NCBI GenBank assembly: GCA_038123735.1
Contig: JAYPAP010000115.1
Span: forward strand, 1-12,181
Length of the DNA stretch: 12,181 nucleotides
Source of the DNA: REDI01 sp038123735
GTDB taxonomy: Bacteria > Myxococcota_A > UBA796 > GCA-2862545
Direction of reading: 5' to 3'
Shown here: one piece after another, positions 1 through 6,417 of the stretch
Numbering within the stretch: position 1 is the first letter of the stretch
Layout: each line of letters opens with the position of its first letter
Position numbers and translations under genes: made by a program
Notes under the pieces: model-generated
Databases searched by the model: none
What the model saw: the letters and a program-made list of their open reading frames with translations, nothing else
Told to the model about the DNA's origin: nothing

Positions 1-203
1 TTCCGGCGATAGAGCACAGTCAACGGTGCTTCCAGGGCGGTGAGAAGCTCCAGAGGTACCCGTTGCAGGAGTGGTGTCGGCACGCTCACCAAGAGGCGTG
101 TATCGCCACCGTGCCCTACTTGGCACTCGAAGCCGAAGCCCGGTTCGAAACCATCTGGCTCCCCAACCTCAGTCACAGACACAGATTTTGGCGTGTCGAT
201 CAT
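1..203 (-). CDS. Unrecognised protein, N-terminal part (runs off left edge)
   Basis: An open frame starts with ATG at 203-201 and runs without a stop to base 1, giving 67 codons of an unfinished protein. It begins MIDTPKSVSVTEVGEPDG and continues with a segment rich in Leu, Val and Pro (LLVSVPTPLLQRVPLELL). The ATG overlaps the TGA of the upstream SRPBCC gene in an ATGA arrangement, and the sequence GGAGG ending just before it in that gene's last codons is a good ribosome binding site. The 4-base overlap implies translational coupling and a shared operon. No signal peptide, membrane segment or known motif is visible in this part. I do not recognise the family, and the C-terminal part lies outside the window. 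Confidence 0.72.
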   Translation of the reverse strand, partial: MIDTPKSVSVTEVGEPDGFEPGFGFECQVGHGGDTRLLVSVPTPLLQRVPLELLTALEAPLTVLYRR

Positions 204-733
204 CCCGCCTCCTGACGGTCTAAGTATCGAGTGAGATGTTCGGTGACGCGTTCCAAATTGGGTGTGATCATCGAGACGAAGAACTTCTCCAATCTCGGCC
301 CAACCCTTTTGCTGATCATACGGGGCATCCCCGGCAATCGGTCAAAGTCGATATTGAGTTCCCCGTTGATCGTCAGACGGGTCTTTCCCTCTCCGGCAGA
401 CTCGAACACGTTGCGACCGCCACACGAGATTCGCTCGGTAAATACTTTCGTTTTGATTCGCCAATCCACGTGGTGCTCTTCGTCATTCCAGGTACCGAAA
501 TCATCCCATTGGAGGTGCTCGGGTTTGATCACCCGATCCACCAGTGGCGGCAAAGCGGCGGATGACACCCACAAACAGTGTACTTCCACACCATTTTCTC
601 GGTCGGTACGCTCAATCTCTTTGACTTCACGGATGTCTGGAATCGTTTGGGCGATCGATGGCAGTTCATTCCGATAAGCACGCCAGACGCGGTCAAGCGG
701 ATGATTGATGACGGAGCTAGAGCGAATGCGCAT
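200..733 (-). CDS. SRPBCC/START-like small-ligand-binding fold protein
   Basis: A 177-residue protein starting MRIRSSSVINHPLDRVW. The opening strand followed by a 'xxHPLDRVWRAYRN' helix, then alternating beta strands (KEIERTDRENGVEVHCLW, HHVDWRIKTKVF, GKTRLTINGELNID) and a long amphipathic C-terminal helix (about 140-175), is the layout of the SRPBCC superfamily (polyketide-cyclase/START-like, including DUF2505-like proteins). Members bind hydrophobic ligands in a cavity, but the ligand here cannot be read from sequence. There is no signal peptide, so it is probably cytoplasmic. A longer start at 775 would add 14 residues; the ATG at 733 is preferred because AGGAGA sits 5 bases before it and because the homology begins there. 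The stop overlaps the start of the next gene by 4 bases. Confidence 0.75.
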   Translation of the reverse strand: MRIRSSSVINHPLDRVWRAYRNELPSIAQTIPDIREVKEIERTDRENGVEVHCLWVSSAALPPLVDRVIKPEHLQWDDFGTWNDEEHHVDWRIKTKVFTERISCGGRNVFESAGEGKTRLTINGELNIDFDRLPGMPRMISKRVGPRLEKFFVSMITPNLERVTEHLTRYLDRQEAG

Positions 734-738
734 GCAGG

Positions 739-744
739 TCTCCT
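739..744 (-). promoter_or_regulatory. Shine-Dalgarno site deciding the start of the SRPBCC gene
   Basis: AGGAGA on the minus strand lies 5 bases before the ATG at 733 and inside the frame of the longer alternative start at 775. It favours the shorter, 177-residue product. Confidence 0.6.
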
Positions 745-814
745 GGTCGATTCCGATGCTGTCGGCGTGTAGCATGTTCGTCCGCTCTTAGGTAGGGAGT
801 GCGCCCGCCTGAGC

Positions 815-819
815 AAGGA
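815..819 (+). promoter_or_regulatory. Shine-Dalgarno site deciding the start of the GNAT gene
   Basis: AAGGA lies 7 bases before the ATG at 827 but only 4 bases before the in-frame GTG at 824. Spacing favours the ATG. Confidence 0.5.
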
Positions 820-826
820 TGGAGTG

Positions 827-1636
827 ATGCAGGTCGTCCAACTGACCCCACAAGACGAGGCCCGCATTGAAGAGCTGCTCGAGTCGGCACCAGTCGTCAA
901 CCTGTTCCTAGCCGAGCACCTCGCAAAAACGCATTTTCGCAGCGGATATTGGTACGGCGTGAACGAGAATGAGCGGCTGATCGGCTGCGCGCTCGTGCTC
1001 CCCAACCGATTGACGGTTCCATGGTGTCCTCGCGCGGATGCGGCCAAGATGCTCGGAGATACGCTTGCGCACCGTCATGCACCCACGATGTGCGTCGGTC
1101 CGAGAGAGGCCGTGGACCACCTTTTTCGGGGATGGAGCCCGAAAATTGCCCCGCGCCGCACCCTGGATCAACGCCTTTACACGCTCGGCCCTCCCCTCAC
1201 CCACCCGAGCGCGGCTCGATTACGAAAGGCAAAGGTGCGAGCATTGGACGAGGTCATCCGTCGAGATGTCGCGATGTGGGTCGAAGATATAGGCATCAAC
1301 CCGTTGGATCGCGATCCTGACGATTACCTTCAGGCGATGGAGCAACGGCTTCGGGCGGGAAAGGTCCTGGTGCTTGAACACGAACGGCAGCCGGTATTTC
1401 AAGTCACGGTCGGCGTGACCAGCCCGCTTGGGGCGCAGATCGGGGGCACCTACGTTCCACCCGCGTGGCGAGGCCAGGGATGGTGTTGCCGCGGTATAGC
1501 AGCCGTCACCCAGCAATTACTGAAGAAACATCCCGTGGTATCTCTCCACGTCAACGAAGCCAATGTGCCTGCCCGAAAATGCTACGAACGCGTTGGGTTT
1601 AAGCCCCATGCGGCCTATCGCGTGCTGACCGTCTAG
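827..1636 (+). CDS. GNAT family N-acetyltransferase, two-domain
   Basis: A 269-residue protein. The C-terminal half (about 135-269) is a GNAT acyl-CoA transferase fold: motif A reads GGTYVPPAWRGQGWCC, matching the R-x-x-G-x-G/A pyrophosphate-binding loop except that Cys replaces the usual Gly/Ala, and motif B reads NEANVPARKCYERVGF, the classical N-x-x-A-x-x-x-Y-x-x-x-GF signature. The N-terminal half (about 1-130) resembles the DUF4081-like partner domain that precedes GNAT in some two-domain acetyltransferases. The acceptor substrate is unknown. Its stop codon overlaps the ribosome binding site of the pyrophosphohydrolase gene 8 bases on, so the two are probably co-transcribed. A GTG at 824 is an alternative start adding one residue. 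It diverges from the SRPBCC gene across about 93 bases in which I see no confident promoter. Confidence 0.88.
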   Translation: MQVVQLTPQDEARIEELLESAPVVNLFLAEHLAKTHFRSGYWYGVNENERLIGCALVLPNRLTVPWCPRADAAKMLGDTLAHRHAPTMCVGPREAVDHLFRGWSPKIAPRRTLDQRLYTLGPPLTHPSAARLRKAKVRALDEVIRRDVAMWVEDIGINPLDRDPDDYLQAMEQRLRAGKVLVLEHERQPVFQVTVGVTSPLGAQIGGTYVPPAWRGQGWCCRGIAAVTQQLLKKHPVVSLHVNEANVPARKCYERVGFKPHAAYRVLTV

Positions 1637-1644
1637 GAGTTCTT

Positions 1645-2035
1645 ATGACCGATACCAACGACCGTTTGTCCGAGCTCCAAAAGGAGGCTCGTGCCTTTGT
1701 CGACGAGCGTGACTGGTCTCAGTTTCATTCCCCTAGAAACCTGGCTATGGCGCTATCCGTTGAAGCGAGCGAGCTCTTGGAACTCTATCTTTGGAGCACG
1801 GATGATGGACCGCAGCCGATCACCGANNNNNNNNNNAGCCAGGGTTGCCCATGAAGCTGCGGACGTGTTGCTCTGCCTCCTCAACTTCTGTGACCAGGCT
1901 CAGATCGACCTCGCCGCAGCCTTTCACGAAAAACTTCGCGTTGCGCGTGAGAAATACCCAGCCGATCAGGCTCGAGGCCGAGCCCTCAAGTGGGATGAAC
2001 TGGCCGCGGAGCGCGACGATCAGTCGCCGACGTAG
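1645..2035 (+). CDS. MazG/DCTPP-like nucleotide pyrophosphohydrolase, interrupted by an assembly gap
   Basis: Two frames join across the N run. Before it: MTDTNDRLSELQKEARAFVD, then EASELLELYLW (about 40-50). After it, in the next frame: RVAHEAADVLLCLLNF and a tail with KYP, GRALKWDEL. This is the all-alpha NTP pyrophosphatase pattern: an E-x-x-E helix (E40, E43) and an E-x-x-D helix (EAAD) that together bind Mg2+, with the KYP...GR.....EL tail usual in dCTPase/RS21-C6-type enzymes. Such enzymes hydrolyse (d)NTPs to the monophosphate and pyrophosphate, cleansing the nucleotide pool. The frames meet only if the missing stretch is a multiple of 3, for example 9 bases, which gives about 129 residues, normal for the family. 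So the frame break is a placeholder artefact, not a mutation. AGGAG at 1635-1639 is its ribosome binding site. The end overlaps the convergent lipoprotein gene by 16 bases. Confidence 0.85.
1827..1836. other. Assembly gap (10 N) inside the pyrophosphohydrolase gene
   Basis: Ten consecutive N bases. The coding frame on the two sides differs by one position, so the true missing length should be divisible by 3 rather than 10. No transposon end or repeat is visible at its borders. Confidence 0.97.
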
Positions 2036-4560
2036 TCGATGATGACCTTGCCAGCGCCGGAGTGAGCATTTCCGGTATTGGTCTGAGAAGCACCTGCATT
2101 GAATGATGCGCCGCCGCCACCGCTATATCCACCGTTGCCGCCAGAGTAACCGCCGCCGCCGCCGCCGCCGCTCCGAGCACCGCCGCCGCCGCCGAATCCA
2201 CCGATACCGTTGAACGTGGTAGGAGCCGTTGGATTACGACCGCCTTTGAGACCGGCCTTCCAGCCGCCTCCGCCGATCGTACCATTGGTGTCCGTGCCGC
2301 CGGACGAGGTCATCCCGCCGCCACCACTTGCCACACCAGAAAACGAGTTGCCGCCCTTCTTTTTATCCGTGGTCTTGGCTGTGCACGAGGTGGAAGAAGT
2401 CGTGGTTGTTCCGTTGCCCCCAAACTCGCCCGCGAGGCCTGGGCATCCCGCGGCACCGCTCGAGTAATACCCGACGAAGTAATAGACTCCTCCGCCACCA
2501 CCGCCGATGATCAACGGCGAATCGAATGCATCCACGACGAAGGAGCCGCCGCCACCGCCGCTCACGTAGCGGGAGCCTATGCCCTTCTGCCCAACGGCGA
2601 TCGTGATCTCATCCCCGCGTTCAAGTTCGAATTCCCCCTTGGCGATCGCCCCTTTCGAGGTGCCGGTGGTGTAGCGGGTCTCGGTTGGAGAACCCCCACT
2701 GGCCCCATAGGCCTCGATTCGGAAGGTGCCGTCAAATGGGACGGTCCACGTCTGCTTCCCATCGGAAACGGTGACCTGATCTTCCAGGTCAGTACCCGCA
2801 TATTCGGAATCACACTGCGCTTGGGATGGGCCATTGAAGCCCGTGGCTCCGCACGTGGTGAAGGTGATCTCGCTGTCCCAGCAATCTCCTGGGCTGTTCT
2901 TGGTGGCATCCGTATCGTCGCAGTCGTCGTCGTTGCGGACGAAACCAGTGGGCTCTACACAACTTACCTTCGTGAGATTGATATCCCCAAATAAGTCCCC
3001 GTCGCTATCCCGATACCAGGTTCCGTCGCCTGACATGTCTGGATCAGCGGTGTCGATCAATCCATCGCAGTCATTATCGACGCCGGCATCGCATACTTCA
3101 GTTGCATCGGGATTGATGTCCTCGTTGTCGTCGTCGCAGTCGCCGGTGGTCAGCACGTAGTCTTCAGGCTGCTCGCACTGGACCTTGGAGTCATCGGGAT
3201 CACCGAACTCATCCTCGTCAAAGTCGGCGTACCAAGTCGGGCTCGTCACATCGGGGTCATCGTAATCCACCAAGGAATCGCAGTCGTTGTCCTGCTCGTC
3301 GCAGAACTCGACAGCGCCAGGGTGAACGAGGGCATCATCATCGTTGCAGTCGGAATCATCGGTCGTGAATCCCGGAGGAGCGGAGCATGCTTTGCCTGTC
3401 CGATCCGGATCGCCATACCCATCGCCATCAAAGTCCATGAAGTACTCGGTGGCATCGGTTGCGTCGCCGCCGTCGGCCACGCCGTTGCAGTCATTATCGA
3501 TACCATCACATACTTCGGTAGCATCGGGGCTAACAGCACTTTCATCATCGTCACAGTCAGAGGCGTTCGCGACGTAGGTCTCGGACGATGTCGACGGGTC
3601 AGTGCAAGACTCGGCGACATTGGCTTCGTCGCCGTACCCATCCCCATCAACATCGAGGTACCACCTCGTCTCTGGCGAAATGTATCGGTCCGCGTCATCG
3701 CAGTCGCCGCCAACGTCCAGGAAGCCTTCCGGTTGGAGGCATGAGTTGAGCGGACGGGTATCATCTCCGAATCCATCCGAGTCATCATCTGGATACCAAG
3801 TGGTGGCGTCCGTCGCGTCGGAGCCATCGATGAGGCCATCACAGTTGTTGTCGACGCCGTCACAGAGCTCGTCTTGGCCTGGATTGATCATCGCGGCCAA
3901 ATCGTCGCAATCGCCGTCACGGTCCGCCCAGCCCTCACCGGGAGCTTCGCAGGAACGGCGAAGGGTCGTGGTCGAGCCATACCCGTCCGAGTCGCGGTCC
4001 AAATACCAATCGATCGCATCGACTGCGGAATTTTCGTCGATCCGGGCATCGCAGTCATTGTCGACCCCGTCACAGATCTCATCCGCACCCGGCCGAATGT
4101 CGGCGGATGTGTCATCGCAATCACGAGCATTCAGGACGAGGTCACCCTCCCCATCACACGTCTCCACGGGTGAACCTGGGTCACCAAACCCATCCTTGTC
4201 TTCATCGGCATACCAAGTCTCGGTACCGGTGTTTTCGTCGATAAAGCCGTCGCAATCATCATCCGCACCATTACAGGCCTCGGACACGTTTGGATTGATC
4301 GTAGGCTCCGAATCATCACAATCGCCAACCCTACGTGTATATCCCTCCGGCCGTACGCACGCCTCCGTGGTCTCTGCACCCTCCGCGGCCCACCCATCGC
4401 CATCGCCATCTACGAACCAGACGGATGGCGCCCGAACTGTACGGTCGTAGTCATCGCAATCGACGGCTGCCACAACCCCATCTTCGTCGAAATCGCGGGT
4501 GTTCGGGGAGTCACAACCAACGAGAGCGAGGGTCGAAACGAGCGCAAAAGTCCAACGCAT
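2020..4560 (-). CDS. Lipoprotein: MopE-type metal-binding repeats plus ALK/LTK-like glycine-rich domain
   Basis: An 846-residue lipoprotein. Residues 1-16 (MRWTFALVSTLALVGC) are a signal peptide with lipobox LVGC; Cys16 would be acylated and Asp17 follows. Residues 22-561 hold one half unit and eight units of the kind 'WYxDxDxDGxGD...C.xPxG....GDCDD....P...E.CDGxDNDCDG.ID', the Asp-rich putative metal-binding motif of MopE-type proteins (Pfam PF11617), probably binding Ca2+ or Cu. Residues 565-846 form a separate Gly-rich domain starting FTTCGATGFNGPSQAQC, with TWTVPFDGTFRIEAYGASGG, several G5-G8 tracts and a closing GKVIIDYVGD; this matches my memory of the ALK/LTK receptor glycine-rich domain closely. 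It is expected on the outer surface or in the periplasm. The start at 4560 is chosen over 4707 because of the lipobox and the GGAG 7 bases before it. It follows the methyltransferase after 85 bases and may have its own promoter. Confidence 0.88.
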   Translation of the reverse strand: MRWTFALVSTLALVGCDSPNTRDFDEDGVVAAVDCDDYDRTVRAPSVWFVDGDGDGWAAEGAETTEACVRPEGYTRRVGDCDDSEPTINPNVSEACNGADDDCDGFIDENTGTETWYADEDKDGFGDPGSPVETCDGEGDLVLNARDCDDTSADIRPGADEICDGVDNDCDARIDENSAVDAIDWYLDRDSDGYGSTTTLRRSCEAPGEGWADRDGDCDDLAAMINPGQDELCDGVDNNCDGLIDGSDATDATTWYPDDDSDGFGDDTRPLNSCLQPEGFLDVGGDCDDADRYISPETRWYLDVDGDGYGDEANVAESCTDPSTSSETYVANASDCDDDESAVSPDATEVCDGIDNDCNGVADGGDATDATEYFMDFDGDGYGDPDRTGKACSAPPGFTTDDSDCNDDDALVHPGAVEFCDEQDNDCDSLVDYDDPDVTSPTWYADFDEDEFGDPDDSKVQCEQPEDYVLTTGDCDDDNEDINPDATEVCDAGVDNDCDGLIDTADPDMSGDGTWYRDSDGDLFGDINLTKVSCVEPTGFVRNDDDCDDTDATKNSPGDCWDSEITFTTCGATGFNGPSQAQCDSEYAGTDLEDQVTVSDGKQTWTVPFDGTFRIEAYGASGGSPTETRYTTGTSKGAIAKGEFELERGDEITIAVGQKGIGSRYVSGGGGGSFVVDAFDSPLIIGGGGGGVYYFVGYYSSGAAGCPGLAGEFGGNGTTTTSSTSCTAKTTDKKKGGNSFSGVASGGGGMTSSGGTDTNGTIGGGGWKAGLKGGRNPTAPTTFNGIGGFGGGGGARSGGGGGGGYSGGNGGYSGGGGASFNAGASQTNTGNAHSGAGKVIIDYVGD
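2150..2171 (-). repeat. GGC/CCG trinucleotide run coding a glycine tract
   Basis: About seven tandem CCG triplets on the plus strand encode seven consecutive glycines in the C-terminal domain of the lipoprotein. A second shorter run lies at about 2180-2193. Such runs may change length by slippage in whole codons, which would alter only the glycine tract. Confidence 0.8.
2878..4497 (-). repeat. Degenerate protein-level repeat array (MopE-type metal-binding units)
   Basis: Codes residues 22-561 of the lipoprotein. Eight units begin with an aromatic pair and D-x-D-x-D-G, at about residues 48, 116, 185, 255, 300, 373, 443 and 515, preceded by a half unit at 24-37. Most units carry a GDCDD and a CDGxDNDCDG box. 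The fourth unit stops after 'SPE' and lacks the second box; the eighth ends in GDCWD before the next domain. Unit length is about 60-70 residues. The units are well diverged at DNA level, so the array is old rather than a recent expansion. Confidence 0.85.
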
Positions 4561-4563
4561 AAC

Positions 4564-4587
4564 GGGTCTCCGAGGCAAAGAGGACCC
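4564..4587 (-). promoter_or_regulatory. Possible hairpin covering the ribosome binding site of the lipoprotein gene
   Basis: On the minus strand GGGTCCTC and GAGACCC can pair (GGGT with ACCC, CTC with GAG, one bulged C) around a 9-base loop. The right arm contains part of the GGAG ribosome binding site (4568-4571), 7 bases before the ATG at 4560. It could damp translation. Seven base pairs with a bulge may be chance. Confidence 0.25.
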
Positions 4588-4645
4588 CGAAGGTATCTGT
4601 TCGGAGAGCGACCAGCGAGGCAGCCCGACGTTCCTTGCGAACGAA

Positions 4646-5809
4646 TCACATCTCGGAGGGCCGCTGGAAGGCAAACACATGCTCCCAACGTCCGCTATCT
4701 CGGGCATGATCTGGACGGAGCAGACTGGCGCGCGCCACCAGTTCTAATCCCGCTTTATTCGCCCCCTCTCGGCTGGCAGAAACCGTGTCTACCGTGCCGG
4801 TGGGCGTGAGCCCGTCCCCGATAACGATCACGAGGTGACCGCCTGGATTGAGGCATTTTGAAGCCGCCTGCATCCAAGACGCGGTGTCTCGAACCCAACG
4901 TTTGCGGGCCTCTTTACCCTCAGTCCTCCACGAACGCCGTGGACCGATCTCCTGCTCCAGGACATCTGACCGCGCTTCCCCAAGCCAAATGCTACGAAGG
5001 TGCTGCATAGGGAGGTAGTCATAGACAGCGGGATAAGGGGGCGAAGTCAGGATTAAATCCACTGGATGAGGAACCCGAACCCGCCGCGCATCCTGAAGGT
5101 CAAGCTCAGTATCTGGGGTACCTTCCGGAACGAGCTCGCGTAGAGCGATCATACGCCTCGCCAATTCTCGTGCTTTCTTATGAAACAATACCGATGTGGT
5201 GCCTCTGGGGCGATGGTGTTTTTCGCGCCGGGCCGAGGTATCTGATTTCCGCCAGCTCACTTTGACCAGAATGGACGAAAGCACAGTGGTCAATAGCCGC
5301 CTTACCGGCATGGACTCCACTTCGCGGATCCCGGTCAATAGAGCTTGGATCTCACCCGCGGCATGGGGAGCGTACCAATCCTGGATCGCTCGCTCGACAT
5401 GAGGCGGAGGACGTTGCGGGTTTTTTCGCGCATACTCTGCGAGCTTTCGGGAAGTACTTCGAAACTGGGTCAATAATTCGTCGTCGGGGGTGCTGCATCG
5501 TGCTCGGCTCACCCGAAGCGCCACCGTCGACAGATCTCGACCAAAGGTCTTGCGGCCGGCGATCCGACCCTCAACGAGTACACAACCACCGCCACAAAAC
5601 GGGTCGAGAATGGAGTCCCCAGGAAACAGCTTTAAAATATCTCTTGCAGCGTCGGGATGTAGGCCAGCTGGGTAGGTATGGAATCCATGGGTGGCCCGCT
5701 CGGCCGCATCCATGGCGCCCAGCGCGCCTGCGAGGCGCTCAGCCAGATGAGAATCCCCTTCAAGCTTCTGACGAAGCGTGGGTTTACCAGTGGTATCTCG
5801 GAGACTCAT
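4646..5809 (-). CDS. SAM-dependent DNA methyltransferase, probable cytosine-N4 type
   Basis: A 387-residue class I methyltransferase. Residues 41-59 (HGFHTYPAGLHPDAARDIL) are a motif X-like lead-in; motif I is DPFCGGG at 69-75 (SAM binding); motif IV is TSPPYP at 255-260, the catalytic (S/T)PPY form typical of amino-methyltransferases acting on cytosine N4, while adenine N6 enzymes more often have DPPY. NPGGHLVIVIGDG at 321-333 forms a later core strand. Motif I precedes motif IV with about 180 residues between them, holding a basic segment (KVSWRKSDTSARREKHHR) that may contact nucleic acid. No restriction endonuclease is adjacent, so it looks like an orphan modification enzyme, though its target is not proven and an RNA target is possible. 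ATG at 5809 overlaps the NUDIX stop (ATGA), with GGAG upstream, so the two are translationally coupled. Confidence 0.82.
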   Translation of the reverse strand: MSLRDTTGKPTLRQKLEGDSHLAERLAGALGAMDAAERATHGFHTYPAGLHPDAARDILKLFPGDSILDPFCGGGCVLVEGRIAGRKTFGRDLSTVALRVSRARCSTPDDELLTQFRSTSRKLAEYARKNPQRPPPHVERAIQDWYAPHAAGEIQALLTGIREVESMPVRRLLTTVLSSILVKVSWRKSDTSARREKHHRPRGTTSVLFHKKARELARRMIALRELVPEGTPDTELDLQDARRVRVPHPVDLILTSPPYPAVYDYLPMQHLRSIWLGEARSDVLEQEIGPRRSWRTEGKEARKRWVRDTASWMQAASKCLNPGGHLVIVIGDGLTPTGTVDTVSASREGANKAGLELVARASLLRPDHARDSGRWEHVFAFQRPSEM

Positions 5810-6366
5810 CGTTTTCGCTCCAGTAGCTTCCGCACCGCGCGGCGCACAGAATCATCCGTTCCTGCATCCTCAACATTCTCGAGGTCTACCCAGCGCGCTG
5901 CTAGAGCATCTGAGCCAGCGGAAAATGCCATCGTGGTTGCCCGAAACAATACGCGGACATCAAAGTGCTCATGCGCCGGCTCACCGCGCTTCTTGTTGGG
6001 CGGGATCTCGTGGATGTCCACATCGAGCAGCACCGGATACCCCTCTTCCAGGGTCGTCTCTGTAATGCCAGTCTCCTCTTCCACCTCGCGTCTCGCCGCC
6101 GCGATGATGTCCGCATCCGAGAGCTCCGTATGCCCGCCAGGTTGAAGCCACAGGTTGAGTTTGCTGTGATGGATCAACAGGATCTGCGTGCGATCTGGGG
6201 AGAGAACGAAGGCGGATGCTGTGACATGGCCAGGCTCGAATTGCGACCGCTCGAAGGGGTGGGCCGACTCCTCCACCAACGCCAGGATCCGCACTAAGTA
6301 ATTCTGCTCTCGCTCATCAGCTGCTCGGTGCTGACGCAACAGGGCGCTCAGAGCATTCCGGTCCAT
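5806..6366 (-). CDS. NUDIX hydrolase
   Basis: A 186-residue protein. Residues about 45-175 form a NUDIX domain that hydrolyses nucleoside-diphosphate-linked compounds. The NUDIX box is present in the PGGH variety: GGHTELSDADIIAAARREVEEETGI is split here into GGHTELSDAD followed by IIAAAR and REVEEETGI. The metal-binding core R-E-V-E-E-E-T-G is intact, but the first Glu of the canonical G-x5-E pattern aligns with Ala, flanked by Asp on both sides. The strand LWLQPGGH just before it is typical. An N-terminal helical segment (1-45) is extra. There is no signal peptide. GGGAGG lies 5 bases before the ATG at 6366. It starts 51 bases after the receiver gene and overlaps the methyltransferase by 4 bases, which suggests one transcription unit. 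Substrate unknown. Confidence 0.88.
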   Translation of the reverse strand: MDRNALSALLRQHRAADEREQNYLVRILALVEESAHPFERSQFEPGHVTASAFVLSPDRTQILLIHHSKLNLWLQPGGHTELSDADIIAAARREVEEETGITETTLEEGYPVLLDVDIHEIPPNKKRGEPAHEHFDVRVLFRATTMAFSAGSDALAARWVDLENVEDAGTDDSVRRAVRKLLERKR

Positions 6367-6417
6367 GGCCGCCTCCCGGGGGCGCTCTAACGCTACTCAG
6401 GGAAAACACCCGGGGTT

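Noticed and set aside
734..826. Divergent promoters between the SRPBCC and GNAT genes, including sigma-54 sites
   Set aside because: A TAGCAT at 770-775 has only a weak -35, and no GG-N10-GC site is present on either strand, so I list no promoter here.
529..1047. Minus-strand frame of 172 codons across the SRPBCC and GNAT gene starts
   Set aside because: It runs antisense through the GNAT gene and out of frame through the SRPBCC gene, has Ser/Arg/Thr-rich composition and no recognisable domain.
3602..4450. Long open frame of 282 codons on the plus strand opposite the metal-binding repeats
   Set aside because: It is the antisense shadow of the Asp/Cys/Gly-rich repeat array, low in complexity (Ser/Pro/Gln-rich), has no family match and no ribosome site. 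Several other plus and minus frames over 2800-4500 are shadows for the same reason.
4572..4589. Sigma-54-like element (GG, 10 bases, TTGC) just upstream of the lipoprotein
   Set aside because: It has the GG/GC dinucleotides at correct spacing and TTGC, but the rest of the -24 box is poor and the start point would fall about 3 bases before the ATG, excluding the ribosome site.
4600..4645. ECF-like promoter (GGAAC followed about 17 bases later by GTC) in the gap before the lipoprotein
   Set aside because: Only two short, loosely spaced elements match. This is expected by chance.
4561..4707. Longer N-terminus for the lipoprotein starting at 4707
   Set aside because: It would overlap the methyltransferase end and bury the clear signal peptide and lipobox. 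GGAG sits at the right distance from 4560.
6367..6417. Two CCCGGG palindromes between the receiver and NUDIX genes as a terminator
   Set aside because: The stem would be six pairs around a loop of about 30 with no T-run, and read-through into the NUDIX gene seems more likely.
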